Source: CAZZCS01 sp964652645 (GTDB lineage Bacteria; Cloacimonadota; Cloacimonadia; Cloacimonadales; Cloacimonadaceae). Taken from it: 64,000 bases of DNA. Shown here piece by piece: positions 26,727-35,468 of this stretch. A model generated the notes under the pieces. That model had not been told where the DNA came from, searched no databases, and was given only the letters and a program-made list of their open reading frames with translations. A program made the position numbers and the translations under genes. Where the stretch lies: assembly GCA_964652645.1 (NCBI GenBank), contig CAZZCS010000001.1, positions 1-64,000 of the forward strand, written 5' to 3'. Every line of letters starts with the position of its first letter. The stretch's first letter is position 1.

Positions 26727-28403
26727 CTATTTCATCAAGATCATTTTTTTAGTATTTGAGTACTTTCCAGATCTGAGACGGAAGTAATAGACTCCACTGC
26801 CTACGCTGTTTCCTTTATCATCTTTGCCATTCCAGGTAAGATTGTGAACTCCCTTGCTGGCAGTGACCTGTTCGAAACTCCGGATAAGCTGGCCTCTTTG
26901 GTTGTAGATATCGATCTGTACAGGCTCGGCTTTGGCAGTTGAGAAAACGATGGTAGTCTCTGGGTTGAAGGGATTGGGATAGTTGCCCAAAAGCTCCGTA
27001 ACCACGGGAGTGACTTCGTTTTCTTCATTGGATACACCACCAAAATCGGTCAGGAAACGAGGAACAACCTGGTAAGTAGTATTGAACTGCAGGCAGATCA
27101 CGTTTACACTGAAGTTTCCAGTAGGGATCGGTGTTTCGAGGTAATCAGCATCATAGAACTGAGTTCTAAGGATGATTTGGCCGCTGGGATCTTGGATGTT
27201 ATAGTTTTGGCCGGAGGCAAAGTTACCTGTGGCACCCACGAATTGGACGTTGTTCAATTTGACCAGTCTCCCCTGCAGGGAAGCAAAGTTCTGATTCAGG
27301 TTTGCAATGGTTACGACTGGGATATTGATCTGGTTGTTTGTGGAAGTGGGAGCTCCAGCATTTGCAGTAGGAGTAAACTGCAGCATACCAGTGTATTCTG
27401 CGATCGTTCCAACTATTCCAGTGATTCCGTCGTATACATTGTAAGTGGTGTTCATGATTCCAGCTGGATCATCTATGAGGATGGCAGCTCCGCTATCCTG
27501 AACGTACTTCTGGTTTCTGAAGGTCTGTTTGAAAGTGAGGATTACTTCGCCACTTACCATAAAGACAGTGCCTGTGCCAGGAGTTTGCGTCCTCAACTGG
27601 GAGAGATTACTTACTATGGTGGCGAAGTTGTAGTTTGCCGTGGCAATACTGCTGGGCTCGTGCTCAGCGGCATAAGCTCTGGCTTTGAGAGTAGTATTTG
27701 AAGAGATTGAAATCGGGCCACTATAAAGGGTTGAGCTCTGATCAGGATTTGAACCATTGGTTGTATAATAGATACTGGCTCCAGCGGTAGCGCTTGTAAT
27801 TGAGACGCTGATTGGCTGGGTAAAATATCCACCTACCGGGTCAAACACTGGAGTGGCAGCATAAGGTGTTCCGGAACCATAGGCTGTCCAGCTCAGGTTA
27901 TCAATGGTAACCTGACGGTTTACATCACCGCCTTGAATGTTGCGAACCTCGATGGTGATTTCACCAGGAATGTTGATTCCATTCACTTCAAAAGTGTGGA
28001 CTGTGGGATCCCCACCTGTCGGAGAGCCAAAGATCTGAGAATCGGCTACCCACTCATTATTGACGTAGAGAGCAAGCTGGCGATCTCCAGCAGAAGTATA
28101 GGCTTTTCTCATCTGCATCGAGAAATTGGCAATACCACCAGTGATAGGACCAGACACTATGCGGCTGGGCACGGCAGAACGACGCAGGATCATGCCATTA
28201 CCATCGATTGAATTGTCATTTGCACCTGCTACTGAACCTGTTACATGGTAATAGTTCCAGGTTACACCGTTTTCACCGACAAAAGAGCCATCGATATAGA
28301 TCGTATCTGTATAGTCGAAATTATCGAAGGTCTCGAGTCCTTGTGCCCAAACAACCCCAAGGGTTGCCAAGAGGCATATAGCCAGGGTTAACATCTTTTT
28401 CAT
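26727..28403 (-). CDS. Secreted protein with chitobiase-type domain and C-terminal sorting domain
   Basis: The 558 residues start with a signal peptide (LTLAICLLATLGVVWAQG), and the ATG follows GGAGGAATT. Residues ~20-180 are beta-rich. A chitobiase/beta-hexosaminidase C-terminal-like module follows (PVFDPVGGYFTQPISVSI...YYTTNGSNPDQSSTLYSGPI). Then come an OB-like region (LRTQTPGTGTVFMVSGEV, ILIDDPAGI) and a tail with LLGNYPNPFNPETTIVF, IYNQRGQLIRS and GSGVYYFRL ending in KKMILMK. The ending matches a type IX/FlgD-like sorting domain. The OB region resembles nuclease-associated DUF5689-type domains, which is a weak guess. Enzyme activity is not evident. Confidence 0.82.
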   Translation of the reverse strand: MKKMLTLAICLLATLGVVWAQGLETFDNFDYTDTIYIDGSFVGENGVTWNYYHVTGSVAGANDNSIDGNGMILRRSAVPSRIVSGPITGGIANFSMQMRKAYTSAGDRQLALYVNNEWVADSQIFGSPTGGDPTVHTFEVNGINIPGEITIEVRNIQGGDVNRQVTIDNLSWTAYGSGTPYAATPVFDPVGGYFTQPISVSITSATAGASIYYTTNGSNPDQSSTLYSGPISISSNTTLKARAYAAEHEPSSIATANYNFATIVSNLSQLRTQTPGTGTVFMVSGEVILTFKQTFRNQKYVQDSGAAILIDDPAGIMNTTYNVYDGITGIVGTIAEYTGMLQFTPTANAGAPTSTNNQINIPVVTIANLNQNFASLQGRLVKLNNVQFVGATGNFASGQNYNIQDPSGQIILRTQFYDADYLETPIPTGNFSVNVICLQFNTTYQVVPRFLTDFGGVSNEENEVTPVVTELLGNYPNPFNPETTIVFSTAKAEPVQIDIYNQRGQLIRSFEQVTASKGVHNLTWNGKDDKGNSVGSGVYYFRLRSGKYSNTKKMILMK

Positions 28404-28504
28404 AATTCCTCCCTGAAATTACGAGTGATTCACTCTATTCATTATTAGATCTATGACTTTGCATAGATATTATAATCAAATTCAACTGCTTGACAGCATT
28501 ATCT

Positions 28505-29293
28505 TTAGAAGATCGCCAAGGCACAGTACAAAAAGGATCCAGCCAATAGCGCACTATCCAGACGATCCAGGACACCGCCGTGACCCGGGATGAAACTTGA
28601 GCTGTCTTTTACTCCACAATATCGTTTCAGCATGGATTCACAGAGATCTCCAAGCTGGCCGACAATCCCTGCCGATAATGATATCAGCAGCATATTGTGT
28701 AGCGAGATCAATCTGAAACCGCCATAATAGAGGGCGATTGTCAGTATGAAGGGTGAAACCGCTCCAGCGATAAACCCCTCAATGGACTTTTTGGGACTGA
28801 TCGGCGTCACATTGCGGTGTTTCCCAAATCTCATTCCTATAAAATAGGCCACCGAGTCCACTATCCAAATCATCAAAATCAAGGCAAGTAAAATTTTCTG
28901 AACACTGTAATCCAGCCCTACTCTTACGATCATAGCAGGCAGTAGTCCGGTATATATAATTCCAAAAAAGGTTGCCAGCATGGGGACGACGGACTTCTGC
29001 TTGCTCCATAAAACCAGGGTAGAGATCAGAATCGTGATGAAGATACCCCAGAAGATCACCATATCGTAAGACCTGGTATAAACTGCTGCCAGATAAGAAA
29101 AAGCGATCATAAACAACCATTGATAACCAATCTTTACCTCGATGGCAGACATCATGGAGATGTACTCATAAAAACCCAGTACGGCCATCACTAGGAAGAG
29201 GATCACCAGCGGCAATCCACCCTGGTATAGCACCCATAACAATAGAGGGATAAACATGATCGAGATAATGATTCGTTTACTCAATTCGCTCAT
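28505..29293 (-). CDS. cdsA: Phosphatidate cytidylyltransferase
   Basis: CdsA makes CDP-diacylglycerol from CTP and phosphatidate in the inner membrane, the entry to phospholipid synthesis. ATG 29293 follows GGAG nine bases upstream, and a TTG six codons earlier is less likely; the result is 262 residues. About eight membrane segments are visible. The family signature near the C-terminus reads GDLCESMLKRYCGVKDSSS and then FIPGHGGVLDRLDS, with the conserved Asp and Lys residues. It follows uppS by 4 bases in a cdsA-uppS-prfB unit, a common pairing. Confidence 0.96.
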   Translation of the reverse strand: MSELSKRIIISIMFIPLLLWVLYQGGLPLVILFLVMAVLGFYEYISMMSAIEVKIGYQWLFMIAFSYLAAVYTRSYDMVIFWGIFITILISTLVLWSKQKSVVPMLATFFGIIYTGLLPAMIVRVGLDYSVQKILLALILMIWIVDSVAYFIGMRFGKHRNVTPISPKKSIEGFIAGAVSPFILTIALYYGGFRLISLHNMLLISLSAGIVGQLGDLCESMLKRYCGVKDSSSFIPGHGGVLDRLDSALLAGSFLYCALAIF

Positions 29294-29297
29294 GGGC

Positions 29298-30044
29298 TTA
29301 CACTCCGCCAAATCTTCTGTTTCTGCCCTGATAATCCAGGAGAGCTCTGATAAATTGCTCCTTGCCGAAATCCGGCCAGTAAAGAGGAGTAACGTAAAAC
29401 TCGGAATATGCGGCTTGCCAGAGCAGGAAGTTTGATATCCGGAATTCGCCGCTGGTTCGAATGATCAGATCAGGATCGGGGATTCCTGCTGTATATAGAT
29501 AGGCATTAAACTTTTCGGGGGTAAGTGTTTCGACCACAGAAGGGTCTGTTCGGGCTTCCAGCATCAGCTTCTGAATACCTTCTATGACCTCTAATCTCGC
29601 ACCATAGTTGAAAGCAATATTGAGGTTCAAGCCATTGTTGTCATGCGTCGTAGCGGCACTTTCCTGCAGCTCGTTCCAAAATGCTGGATCCACAGAGTTG
29701 GGGCTGCCTATTATTCTCAGATAGACGTTCTGGCGCTTTAGCTCCCGCACTTCCTGGATTAGTGATTCACGCAGAATGGACATCAGTCCATCCACTTCGC
29801 TCTTGGGGCGGGACCAGTTTTCAGTGGAAAAGGCATAAAGGGTGAGATACTGAAGGTTTAGCTCTGCAGCAACTTCAACCGCTGCATGGGTAGATTTTAC
29901 CCCTGCCCGGTGGCCCATGAGTCTCGGTCTTCGATGTTGCTTTGCCCAACGGCCATTACCGTCCATGATGATACCCACATGGGCAGGCATCCGCTGGGGA
30001 TCAAGCTCTGGGATCAGTTTCTTGTAATCTTCTTTATTTGCCAT
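29298..30044 (-). CDS. uppS: Undecaprenyl diphosphate synthase (cis-prenyltransferase)
   Basis: UppS condenses farnesyl diphosphate with eight isopentenyl units to make the lipid carrier for peptidoglycan and surface sugars. The 248 residues include the catalytic HVGIIMDGNGRWAKQHRRPR block (Asp of MDGNGRW), YLTLYAFSTENWSRP, NIAFNYGARLE and PDLIIRTSGEFRISNFLLWQ. Length and motifs are standard. ATG 30044 overlaps the prfB stop by 11 bases. Confidence 0.97.
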   Translation of the reverse strand: MANKEDYKKLIPELDPQRMPAHVGIIMDGNGRWAKQHRRPRLMGHRAGVKSTHAAVEVAAELNLQYLTLYAFSTENWSRPKSEVDGLMSILRESLIQEVRELKRQNVYLRIIGSPNSVDPAFWNELQESAATTHDNNGLNLNIAFNYGARLEVIEGIQKLMLEARTDPSVVETLTPEKFNAYLYTAGIPDPDLIIRTSGEFRISNFLLWQAAYSEFYVTPLYWPDFGKEQFIRALLDYQGRNRRFGGV

Positions 30045-31153
30045 TAGTCTTTTTTGCAGCTACATGCTTGAGCCAGGCATAGATAAAGCCATCCAGGTCT
30101 CCATCCATTACTTTGTCTACCACGCCCATTTCAAAGTTCGTCCTGTGGTCTTTAACCATTTGGTAGGGCTGAAATACATAAGATCGGATCTGACTGCCCC
30201 AGCCGATCTCGCTCTTGGTAGATTCCACGTCTTTTCTTTCTTTATCGCGAAGCTCTTCATAATGCTGGTACAATCTGCTCTTGAGCATGGCCATGGCTTT
30301 GTCTTTGTTTTGGATTTGAGAACGCTCGTTTTGGCAGCTGACCACAATACTCGTAGGTAAATGAGTAATCCGAACTGCCGAATCGGTGGTGTTTACATGC
30401 TGTCCACCGGCTCCGCTGGCTCTATATGTATCAATCTTCAAGTCCTTGGTTTCAATCTCTACCTCTATGTCATCGTCCATTTCGGGATACACAAAAGTAG
30501 AGGCAAAGGAGGTCTGACGCTTGCCCTGGGAATTGAAGGGAGATATTCGCACCAGGCGGTGAACCCCTATCTCTGCTTTGAGCAGGCCATAAGCGTAGTT
30601 CCCCGTTACTTCGATCGTTACGCTCTTGATCCCTGCTTCGTCACCATTGAGCAGATCGACAATATGGAAACCAAATTTATTCTTCTCGGCCCAGCGATTG
30701 TACATGCGCAGTAGCATCTCTGCCCAATCCTGAGCTTCAGTGCCCCCTGCACCGGCGTGGATGGTGAGAAGGGCATCATTGTGATCGTACTTTTCATTGA
30801 GCAGGCAGGCGACTTCGGCCTTTTGAGTGAACTCCTGATAGTCCTTCAGATGTGCAATGGCTTCCTGAAAAAGATGCTCGTTCAGATCTTCATCCAGGAG
30901 CATGATATAGGCTTCCAGATCGTCTTTGATAGCATCGAGTATGTTTATGTGGTCTATCTCATCGCGGAGAAGGCTGATCTGTTTACTTACTTTTTTGGCT
31001 GTGGCCTGATCATTCCAAAAATCTGGGGCATGAAGCAGCTTCTCCAGATCTAAGAGCTGGCTTTGCTTACTCTCGAGGTCAAAGTAACCTCCGGATCTCA
31101 AAGATCTGATCGCAGAGTTCATTATTGGCTTTTTTATAATCAATATATTCCAT
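30034..31153 (-). CDS. prfB: Peptide chain release factor 2, expressed by programmed +1 frameshift
   Basis: RF2 releases peptides at UGA and UAA. The gene is in two frames: 24 codons from ATG 31153 (MEYIDYKKANNELCDQIFEI then RRLL) end at an in-frame TGA (31079-31081). Reading then continues in the +1 frame with DLESKQSQLLDLEKLL, so the base at 31081 is skipped and the full protein is 372 residues. An uninterrupted frame from 31179 also exists but starts in unrelated sequence. The body has the SPF anticodon-mimic tripeptide (RISPFNSQGKR) and the GAGGQHVN catalytic loop. AAAAGGA precedes ATG 31153. The stop overlaps uppS. Feedback is expected: low RF2 favours the shift. Confidence 0.95.
31078..31092 (-). 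promoter_or_regulatory. prfB +1 frameshift site with internal Shine-Dalgarno
   Basis: On the minus strand the sequence is GGAGG (31088-31092), TTA, CTT, TGA, C. This matches the known RF2 autoregulatory cassette: an SD-like element three bases before the CTT slippery codon, then a UGA-C stop. Slippage of the CUU-decoding tRNA onto UUU changes the frame. Confidence 0.93.
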
Positions 31154-31277
31154 AATATAAGTCCTTTTGGTGAAGACACTATCTTGTGAGATAAAGTAAT
31201 CCGTCAAGATAATTTCGGAGATACTACATAATGTGGACACCTCAAATGCATAATAGTTATGGCGATCTTCGTTATGT

Positions 31278-34200
31278 TTAGTTCCTGGCTGCTTGTACTC
31301 TATAGAACATTTTGTTTTGCCGATCCACAATTGGAGATTGCCAGTTCGGTGAATCAACCAATCCAATCATCTCCCAGTCCTGTCCATGTGGTTGGGAGGA
31401 GCTATATACATGATATGAGTTAGCGCTGTTTACGGGCTCCCAACTAAGATGTATAACCCCGTTAACTATCTGGATGCCAATCTGCTCGGGGGGCACGAGT
31501 ACATATCCCAGAGAAATAGCTTCGAGGCTAAAATTGTTAAAACTAACTCTATTCCCAGCATCTGCTTGTAGATTACTCCCCCCAAAGCGAATTCTGATCC
31601 AAAAATCTGGATTGTCATCCGTAGAGGGTAAAGACGAGAAGTCCACAGAAAATACCTGATAATTACTACTTAGTGTAAATACTGATTGAGAGAGCCCAAC
31701 AGAAGTCCATTCTCGCTGACCATGAACGCTTGAATACTCCAAAACTACATACTCTGCAGCACCTTCATCTTTTACGGCAAATCTAAGAATTGCCTTTTCA
31801 AATCCTGAAGTGGGCACATGGATTTGCAGAGAGTTTTGAAGGCCCATATGTGTCATTGGTTGTTTCACCTGCATTCCTCTCATGGCAGAATTCTCATAAC
31901 TGGTTCCCCCATTCCCATCTGGCCAATAGTTCAGATTTGTAGGAGCGTTTCTTCTTTCCATGGAAGCTTTTCTCCAAAGTGGGTGGCCATTATAGTAAGG
32001 ATAATCTTCCAGACAGGATTGGAATGTAATCTTAGCTGCTGAAGTCGCAGAGAAGGATGAGTAAATGTCAACGAGGGGAGTATCATTGGCCAGACTGGCA
32101 TTGAAGATCCAGAAGTGAACCAGCTCTGGATCTATCGGTTGAACCGGGATGAAGTGAGCAGTGACATTCAGATCCACTTCTGGTATAATTGCAACACGGG
32201 TTTGCAGGCTATCCAGGATTCCACTCCAGTGACTGAATGAATAACCCGGAGCAGGCAGTGCCTCCAGAGTTATGGGTATGCCGGCGAAGTATCGACCAGT
32301 CCACGGATAGATAGGCTCAGAAACTCCAACTGTCCCAGAAGCCAGAGCAATTGAGTTTATCTTGATACTACCGGCTCCAAGGACGTCTGTATTCAACTCC
32401 ACATTGATAAATCCTTCTAAATCGAATACTTCCATAAGGTGCTGCCATTGAAAATCAGGTCGGTTTGTAACAAAGGTCGTCATAACATTCACATTGTTAT
32501 GCCAGCTTGAGAGTTGAGACCATAGCCTCCAGCGGTGTATCATTGAAGGCATATACGGCTCAATTCTTTCCTTGAAATCCTGAATTATAGCTGTGGTTCT
32601 TGAGGGGAGAAAGGTAGTGTTTAAAAGATCTGCAAATCTGTTTATAAAACTGATCTTGAACTCATCATTAGTAAACAAGCGTCGTGCCACGAAAGTTGAC
32701 CAGCCCCCTTCCGGGCGAATTGCATGCTGGAGAGTATTGTGTTCATGGGCTACTAAACCATATTTCAACCCAAAACCCCAATCCGTGTCATACATCATCC
32801 AGCGCCATCTTCCATCGTGACCCATAGGGCTTTGAGGTGTGTACTGATCTGTACGCAATCTCCAATATTTGATGTTATTGAAGGGCCAATCTGTATTACG
32901 ACAATAGATTTCAGCAATATTGTAATCTATAAAGCTATCGACATCCATTCTAGTCTTAACAATCTCATAGTTATCCTGGATGGATATATCATTCATCGTG
33001 AGAAAGTACCTCATTGAGCTGTAGTGTGTGGCTGAGCCCTCCACTACTGAAGCGTTGTTTTCTAGTAGATCAACGTTTTCTGGATCAAGCCCGTACTTCA
33101 GCCCAATGTAATGTTTATCAAACCTTTCTCTTATATTGTGAACACCCCAGTATTCTCCATTAATGAATAGAATAGTGGGTTGGTAGGCCTGAGTATCAAA
33201 GTTCAAGTGAGCCACGATACTCTGGATCACGGCATCACGGAAGAAAGTGCTGTCGTAATCCTGTCCAGAGTTTCTTAGTATAAGACGCTTGAAGATGGAC
33301 TGCGTCAGATTTGGAAAGAATTGTTGAGAAAGCTCTGGGACACCATATCGATTTCTGGCATACAATCTCAGGGTTTTTATTTTGTACGATCTCGATACAG
33401 CTCCATGATTTCGTACTCCGATGCCTTGATTGAGGACGATCGTACTTGATCCTGCAGGGAAGTATTCGAAATTGGCTTCAATTTCGTACTCATCGCCTTC
33501 ACGATAATAGTTCCCCGGACTTGGTCCAGAAGCGTTCAGGCCAGGATTGTCAATACGCCAGTTATCGTAGTCTACCCCAGCTACATAAGTTCCATTGTAA
33601 TAGTCGAACAAAGCATCTTCCTGGAGATTGATACAGATTACAGGTAAAGTGTAGGTGTTTTGCCCGATGAAATAGGTGTGAGTAACCGTCTTACTCGGTA
33701 ATGCACCAGATTTGAAGGCTCGGGCCCGAACGGGCACAGCTTTGGGAACTGGTGTCTGAGGCAGATAGTTTGGGGCAAAGTGCCACGTTGAAGATATCTG
33801 GCTTAGTTTGTCTGGTTCCAGTGATCTATCCAGGATGGGGATTTGCTCTTGATATACAATAGACAGAAAAGTGTTGTATTGAAGCTCTCCGAAGGGTTGC
33901 GACGGACTCTGGGCATAGTTGTTTTTATAGGGATAATTCGATCCGCCCAAGTTTCCGCTATCAGGAATAGAGCCATCAAGAGTATATATAATCTGCACAT
34001 CAGGATCTGGATGAGAAAGAACAAGTTCGAAAGCGCTACCATAAAAACCCCCAGAAGCAGAAAAGACTGGCTCTGAGAGGATCTCCAGAAAAGATTCCGT
34101 AACGTTTGATGCTCCAGGGGTTGGTTCGCCAAAAAATCGCCAGTTTGCTGTCCCATCCGGTGATCTACCATAGGAAACATCACTCTGGATAAGGGGAAAG

Positions 34201-34586
34201 AATACTTCATCCAGAACAACTCCATCAGAGTTACAAAGTAGCAGTTCCTCACCTGAAGAGCTGAGGCTAAAATTTGTGTGAAGAGGTAAAGAAGGATTTG
34301 TGCGGTTCTTTCCCGAGGCCCAGATTAACAGAAATCCATGGGCGGGAATAGTGATTGCTGGGAAAGCCCATCTCTGGGGATTGTCAAAGGCATCAGACAA
34401 GAAGTAACCTGTGAGATCTGCATCTTGTGTGCCGGGATTGTATAGTTCTATCCAGTCTGAATAATCACCATCATCATCCTCTACTGTGAAAGAATTTGAA
34501 GACATTAGTTCGTTGATCATGGGCTGTGCCCACAGTAAGGGCATCCACATGGTAAAGAAAAGAAAGGTCAATATCAGTTTTCTCAT
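31278..34586 (-). CDS. Large secreted lamin-tail / CotH / InlB-repeat / Fn3 protein
   Basis: The 1102-residue product has a signal peptide (LILTFLFFTMWMPLLWAQ). Order of parts: lamin-tail domain at ~20-160 (PMINELMSSNSFTVEDDDGD, DWIELYNPG); chitobiase-like strand region ~165-300 (PVFSASGGFYGSAFELVLSH, IIYTLDGSIPD); CotH domain ~300-700 (GIGVRNHGAVSRSYKIKTLR, FKRLILRNSGQDYDS, GEYWGVHNIRERFD, MYDTDWGFGL). Near 730-800 an InlB-like repeat reads APGYSFSHWSGIL. A jelly-roll-like region ~810-1010 follows, and the end is Fn3-like (FYRVQAARN). It lacks the YPNP tail of its CotH relative at 10871. The role is unknown; surface or matrix attachment is possible. Confidence 0.82.
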   Translation of the reverse strand: MRKLILTFLFFTMWMPLLWAQPMINELMSSNSFTVEDDDGDYSDWIELYNPGTQDADLTGYFLSDAFDNPQRWAFPAITIPAHGFLLIWASGKNRTNPSLPLHTNFSLSSSGEELLLCNSDGVVLDEVFFPLIQSDVSYGRSPDGTANWRFFGEPTPGASNVTESFLEILSEPVFSASGGFYGSAFELVLSHPDPDVQIIYTLDGSIPDSGNLGGSNYPYKNNYAQSPSQPFGELQYNTFLSIVYQEQIPILDRSLEPDKLSQISSTWHFAPNYLPQTPVPKAVPVRARAFKSGALPSKTVTHTYFIGQNTYTLPVICINLQEDALFDYYNGTYVAGVDYDNWRIDNPGLNASGPSPGNYYREGDEYEIEANFEYFPAGSSTIVLNQGIGVRNHGAVSRSYKIKTLRLYARNRYGVPELSQQFFPNLTQSIFKRLILRNSGQDYDSTFFRDAVIQSIVAHLNFDTQAYQPTILFINGEYWGVHNIRERFDKHYIGLKYGLDPENVDLLENNASVVEGSATHYSSMRYFLTMNDISIQDNYEIVKTRMDVDSFIDYNIAEIYCRNTDWPFNNIKYWRLRTDQYTPQSPMGHDGRWRWMMYDTDWGFGLKYGLVAHEHNTLQHAIRPEGGWSTFVARRLFTNDEFKISFINRFADLLNTTFLPSRTTAIIQDFKERIEPYMPSMIHRWRLWSQLSSWHNNVNVMTTFVTNRPDFQWQHLMEVFDLEGFINVELNTDVLGAGSIKINSIALASGTVGVSEPIYPWTGRYFAGIPITLEALPAPGYSFSHWSGILDSLQTRVAIIPEVDLNVTAHFIPVQPIDPELVHFWIFNASLANDTPLVDIYSSFSATSAAKITFQSCLEDYPYYNGHPLWRKASMERRNAPTNLNYWPDGNGGTSYENSAMRGMQVKQPMTHMGLQNSLQIHVPTSGFEKAILRFAVKDEGAAEYVVLEYSSVHGQREWTSVGLSQSVFTLSSNYQVFSVDFSSLPSTDDNPDFWIRIRFGGSNLQADAGNRVSFNNFSLEAISLGYVLVPPEQIGIQIVNGVIHLSWEPVNSANSYHVYSSSQPHGQDWEMIGLVDSPNWQSPIVDRQNKMFYRVQAARN

Positions 34587-35161
34587 TGCATTGCTTCCAG
34601 TTTAGTATAGTTTAGCAACTTTGGTCCTTCAACCACTCAAGATACACTCTTATGGTGTAATCCTAGCTTTTAGCGTATAAACAAAACAAACTCGCTCATA
34701 GCATTGCCATAACCCACTGGAGATATGAGATATATCTAACTGATTCAGTCAAGTTTTTTTATGCTGAGCCTTGAAAACTGATAATACTTCCAGCATAAAT
34801 GTGCCCAACTCGCGTATGCAACGGTCTTTTACTCGTGCTACGCCTCCTCTCTTTATCCCTGTCAGGAGATTCGCCTCGTCTTCCCATCGTCTTCGCCTCG
34901 AGATCGCCTCGAGCACTCGAGGCGATCTCGAGGCGAACTTGAGGCCAACACGAAGCAATCATTCTGGAAACAAGGCAGATGGATCTGGCGAGCAACGATG
35001 AAAATGATCTCACTCGTCGTGGTTGCAGAAGGTTTCCAATCTGCTATACCATTCATATTCTAGATGAATAGAGCCCAATTCTGCCCGCTGTTCTACAAAA
35101 AATCCTTGACCAATTAATCGAAACATATTTCGAGTGGATCAGTTAATTTATGGAGTTATAA
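34587..35161. other. Long gene-poor interval with palindromic centre
   Basis: About 575 bases separate the divergent CotH gene (minus) and the SpoVG-like gene (plus). Short open frames exist on both strands, but they overlap each other across the palindrome at 34892-34937 and look spurious. The left part is A+T-rich, with TTGACT on the minus strand near 34750, possibly a promoter for the CotH gene. No tRNA or known RNA family is recognised. Confidence 0.5.
34892..34937. repeat. Perfect 22-bp inverted repeat (hairpin/cruciform) with 2-base loop
   Basis: Arm 34892-34913 is exactly complementary to 34916-34937, with CA as the loop. Each arm itself contains the unit TCGCCTCGAG twice over, and a related TTCGCCTCG occurs at about 34870-34878. 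There is no T-run after it, so it is not a standard terminator. It may be a small palindromic repeat element or a structured RNA end. Confidence 0.9.
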
Positions 35162-35452
35162 ATGAAGATACATTTTAGAGATGTCCAATCGGGGAGCGTA
35201 GAGGCAAGAGCTATCATTGAAATTGCGGATGGCGTGTTCCTGAATGAAATCACAATCCTGAACATCGAAAACGAGATTGTCGTAGAGTTTCCCAAAAAGA
35301 ATTTTATCGGCAAGACCAGACGTACCTATTACATGGATATCGTAAGTTTTGAGGATAACGACAAGCGCTTGATCTGGGAAATGGAAATCAAGAATGCCTA
35401 TCGCGATTGGCGCAAGACCAATAAAAAAGTTTTAATCTACGAAAATAAATAG
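35162..35452 (+). CDS. SpoVG-like small protein
   Basis: A 96-residue protein starting at ATG 35162 with GGAG and six-base spacing. The order VEARAIIEIADGVFLNEITI then IVVEFPKKNF and IWEMEIKNAYRDW follows the pattern of SpoVG (early DNA/RNA-binding or septation protein), where ARA.I..d..FvihdiriI and a P-K segment are typical. The match is moderate and the family has short, divergent members. It is followed after 16 bases by the aminotransferase, suggesting one transcript. SpoVG proteins are site-specific nucleic-acid-binding regulators in Firmicutes; the role here is unknown. Confidence 0.55.
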   Translation: MKIHFRDVQSGSVEARAIIEIADGVFLNEITILNIENEIVVEFPKKNFIGKTRRTYYMDIVSFEDNDKRLIWEMEIKNAYRDWRKTNKKVLIYENK

Positions 35453-35468
35453 AACATGGAGGATCACA

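Noticed and set aside
31082..31179. prfB starting at 31179 without a frameshift
   Set aside because: The extra N-terminus (SSPKGLILWNIL...) has no RF2 similarity, while the alternative frame gives a normal RF2 start with the known shift site.
34749..35056. Several short open frames on both strands around the 22-bp palindrome
   Set aside because: They overlap each other in different frames, their codons come from the repeated palindrome units, and none has a good ribosome site.
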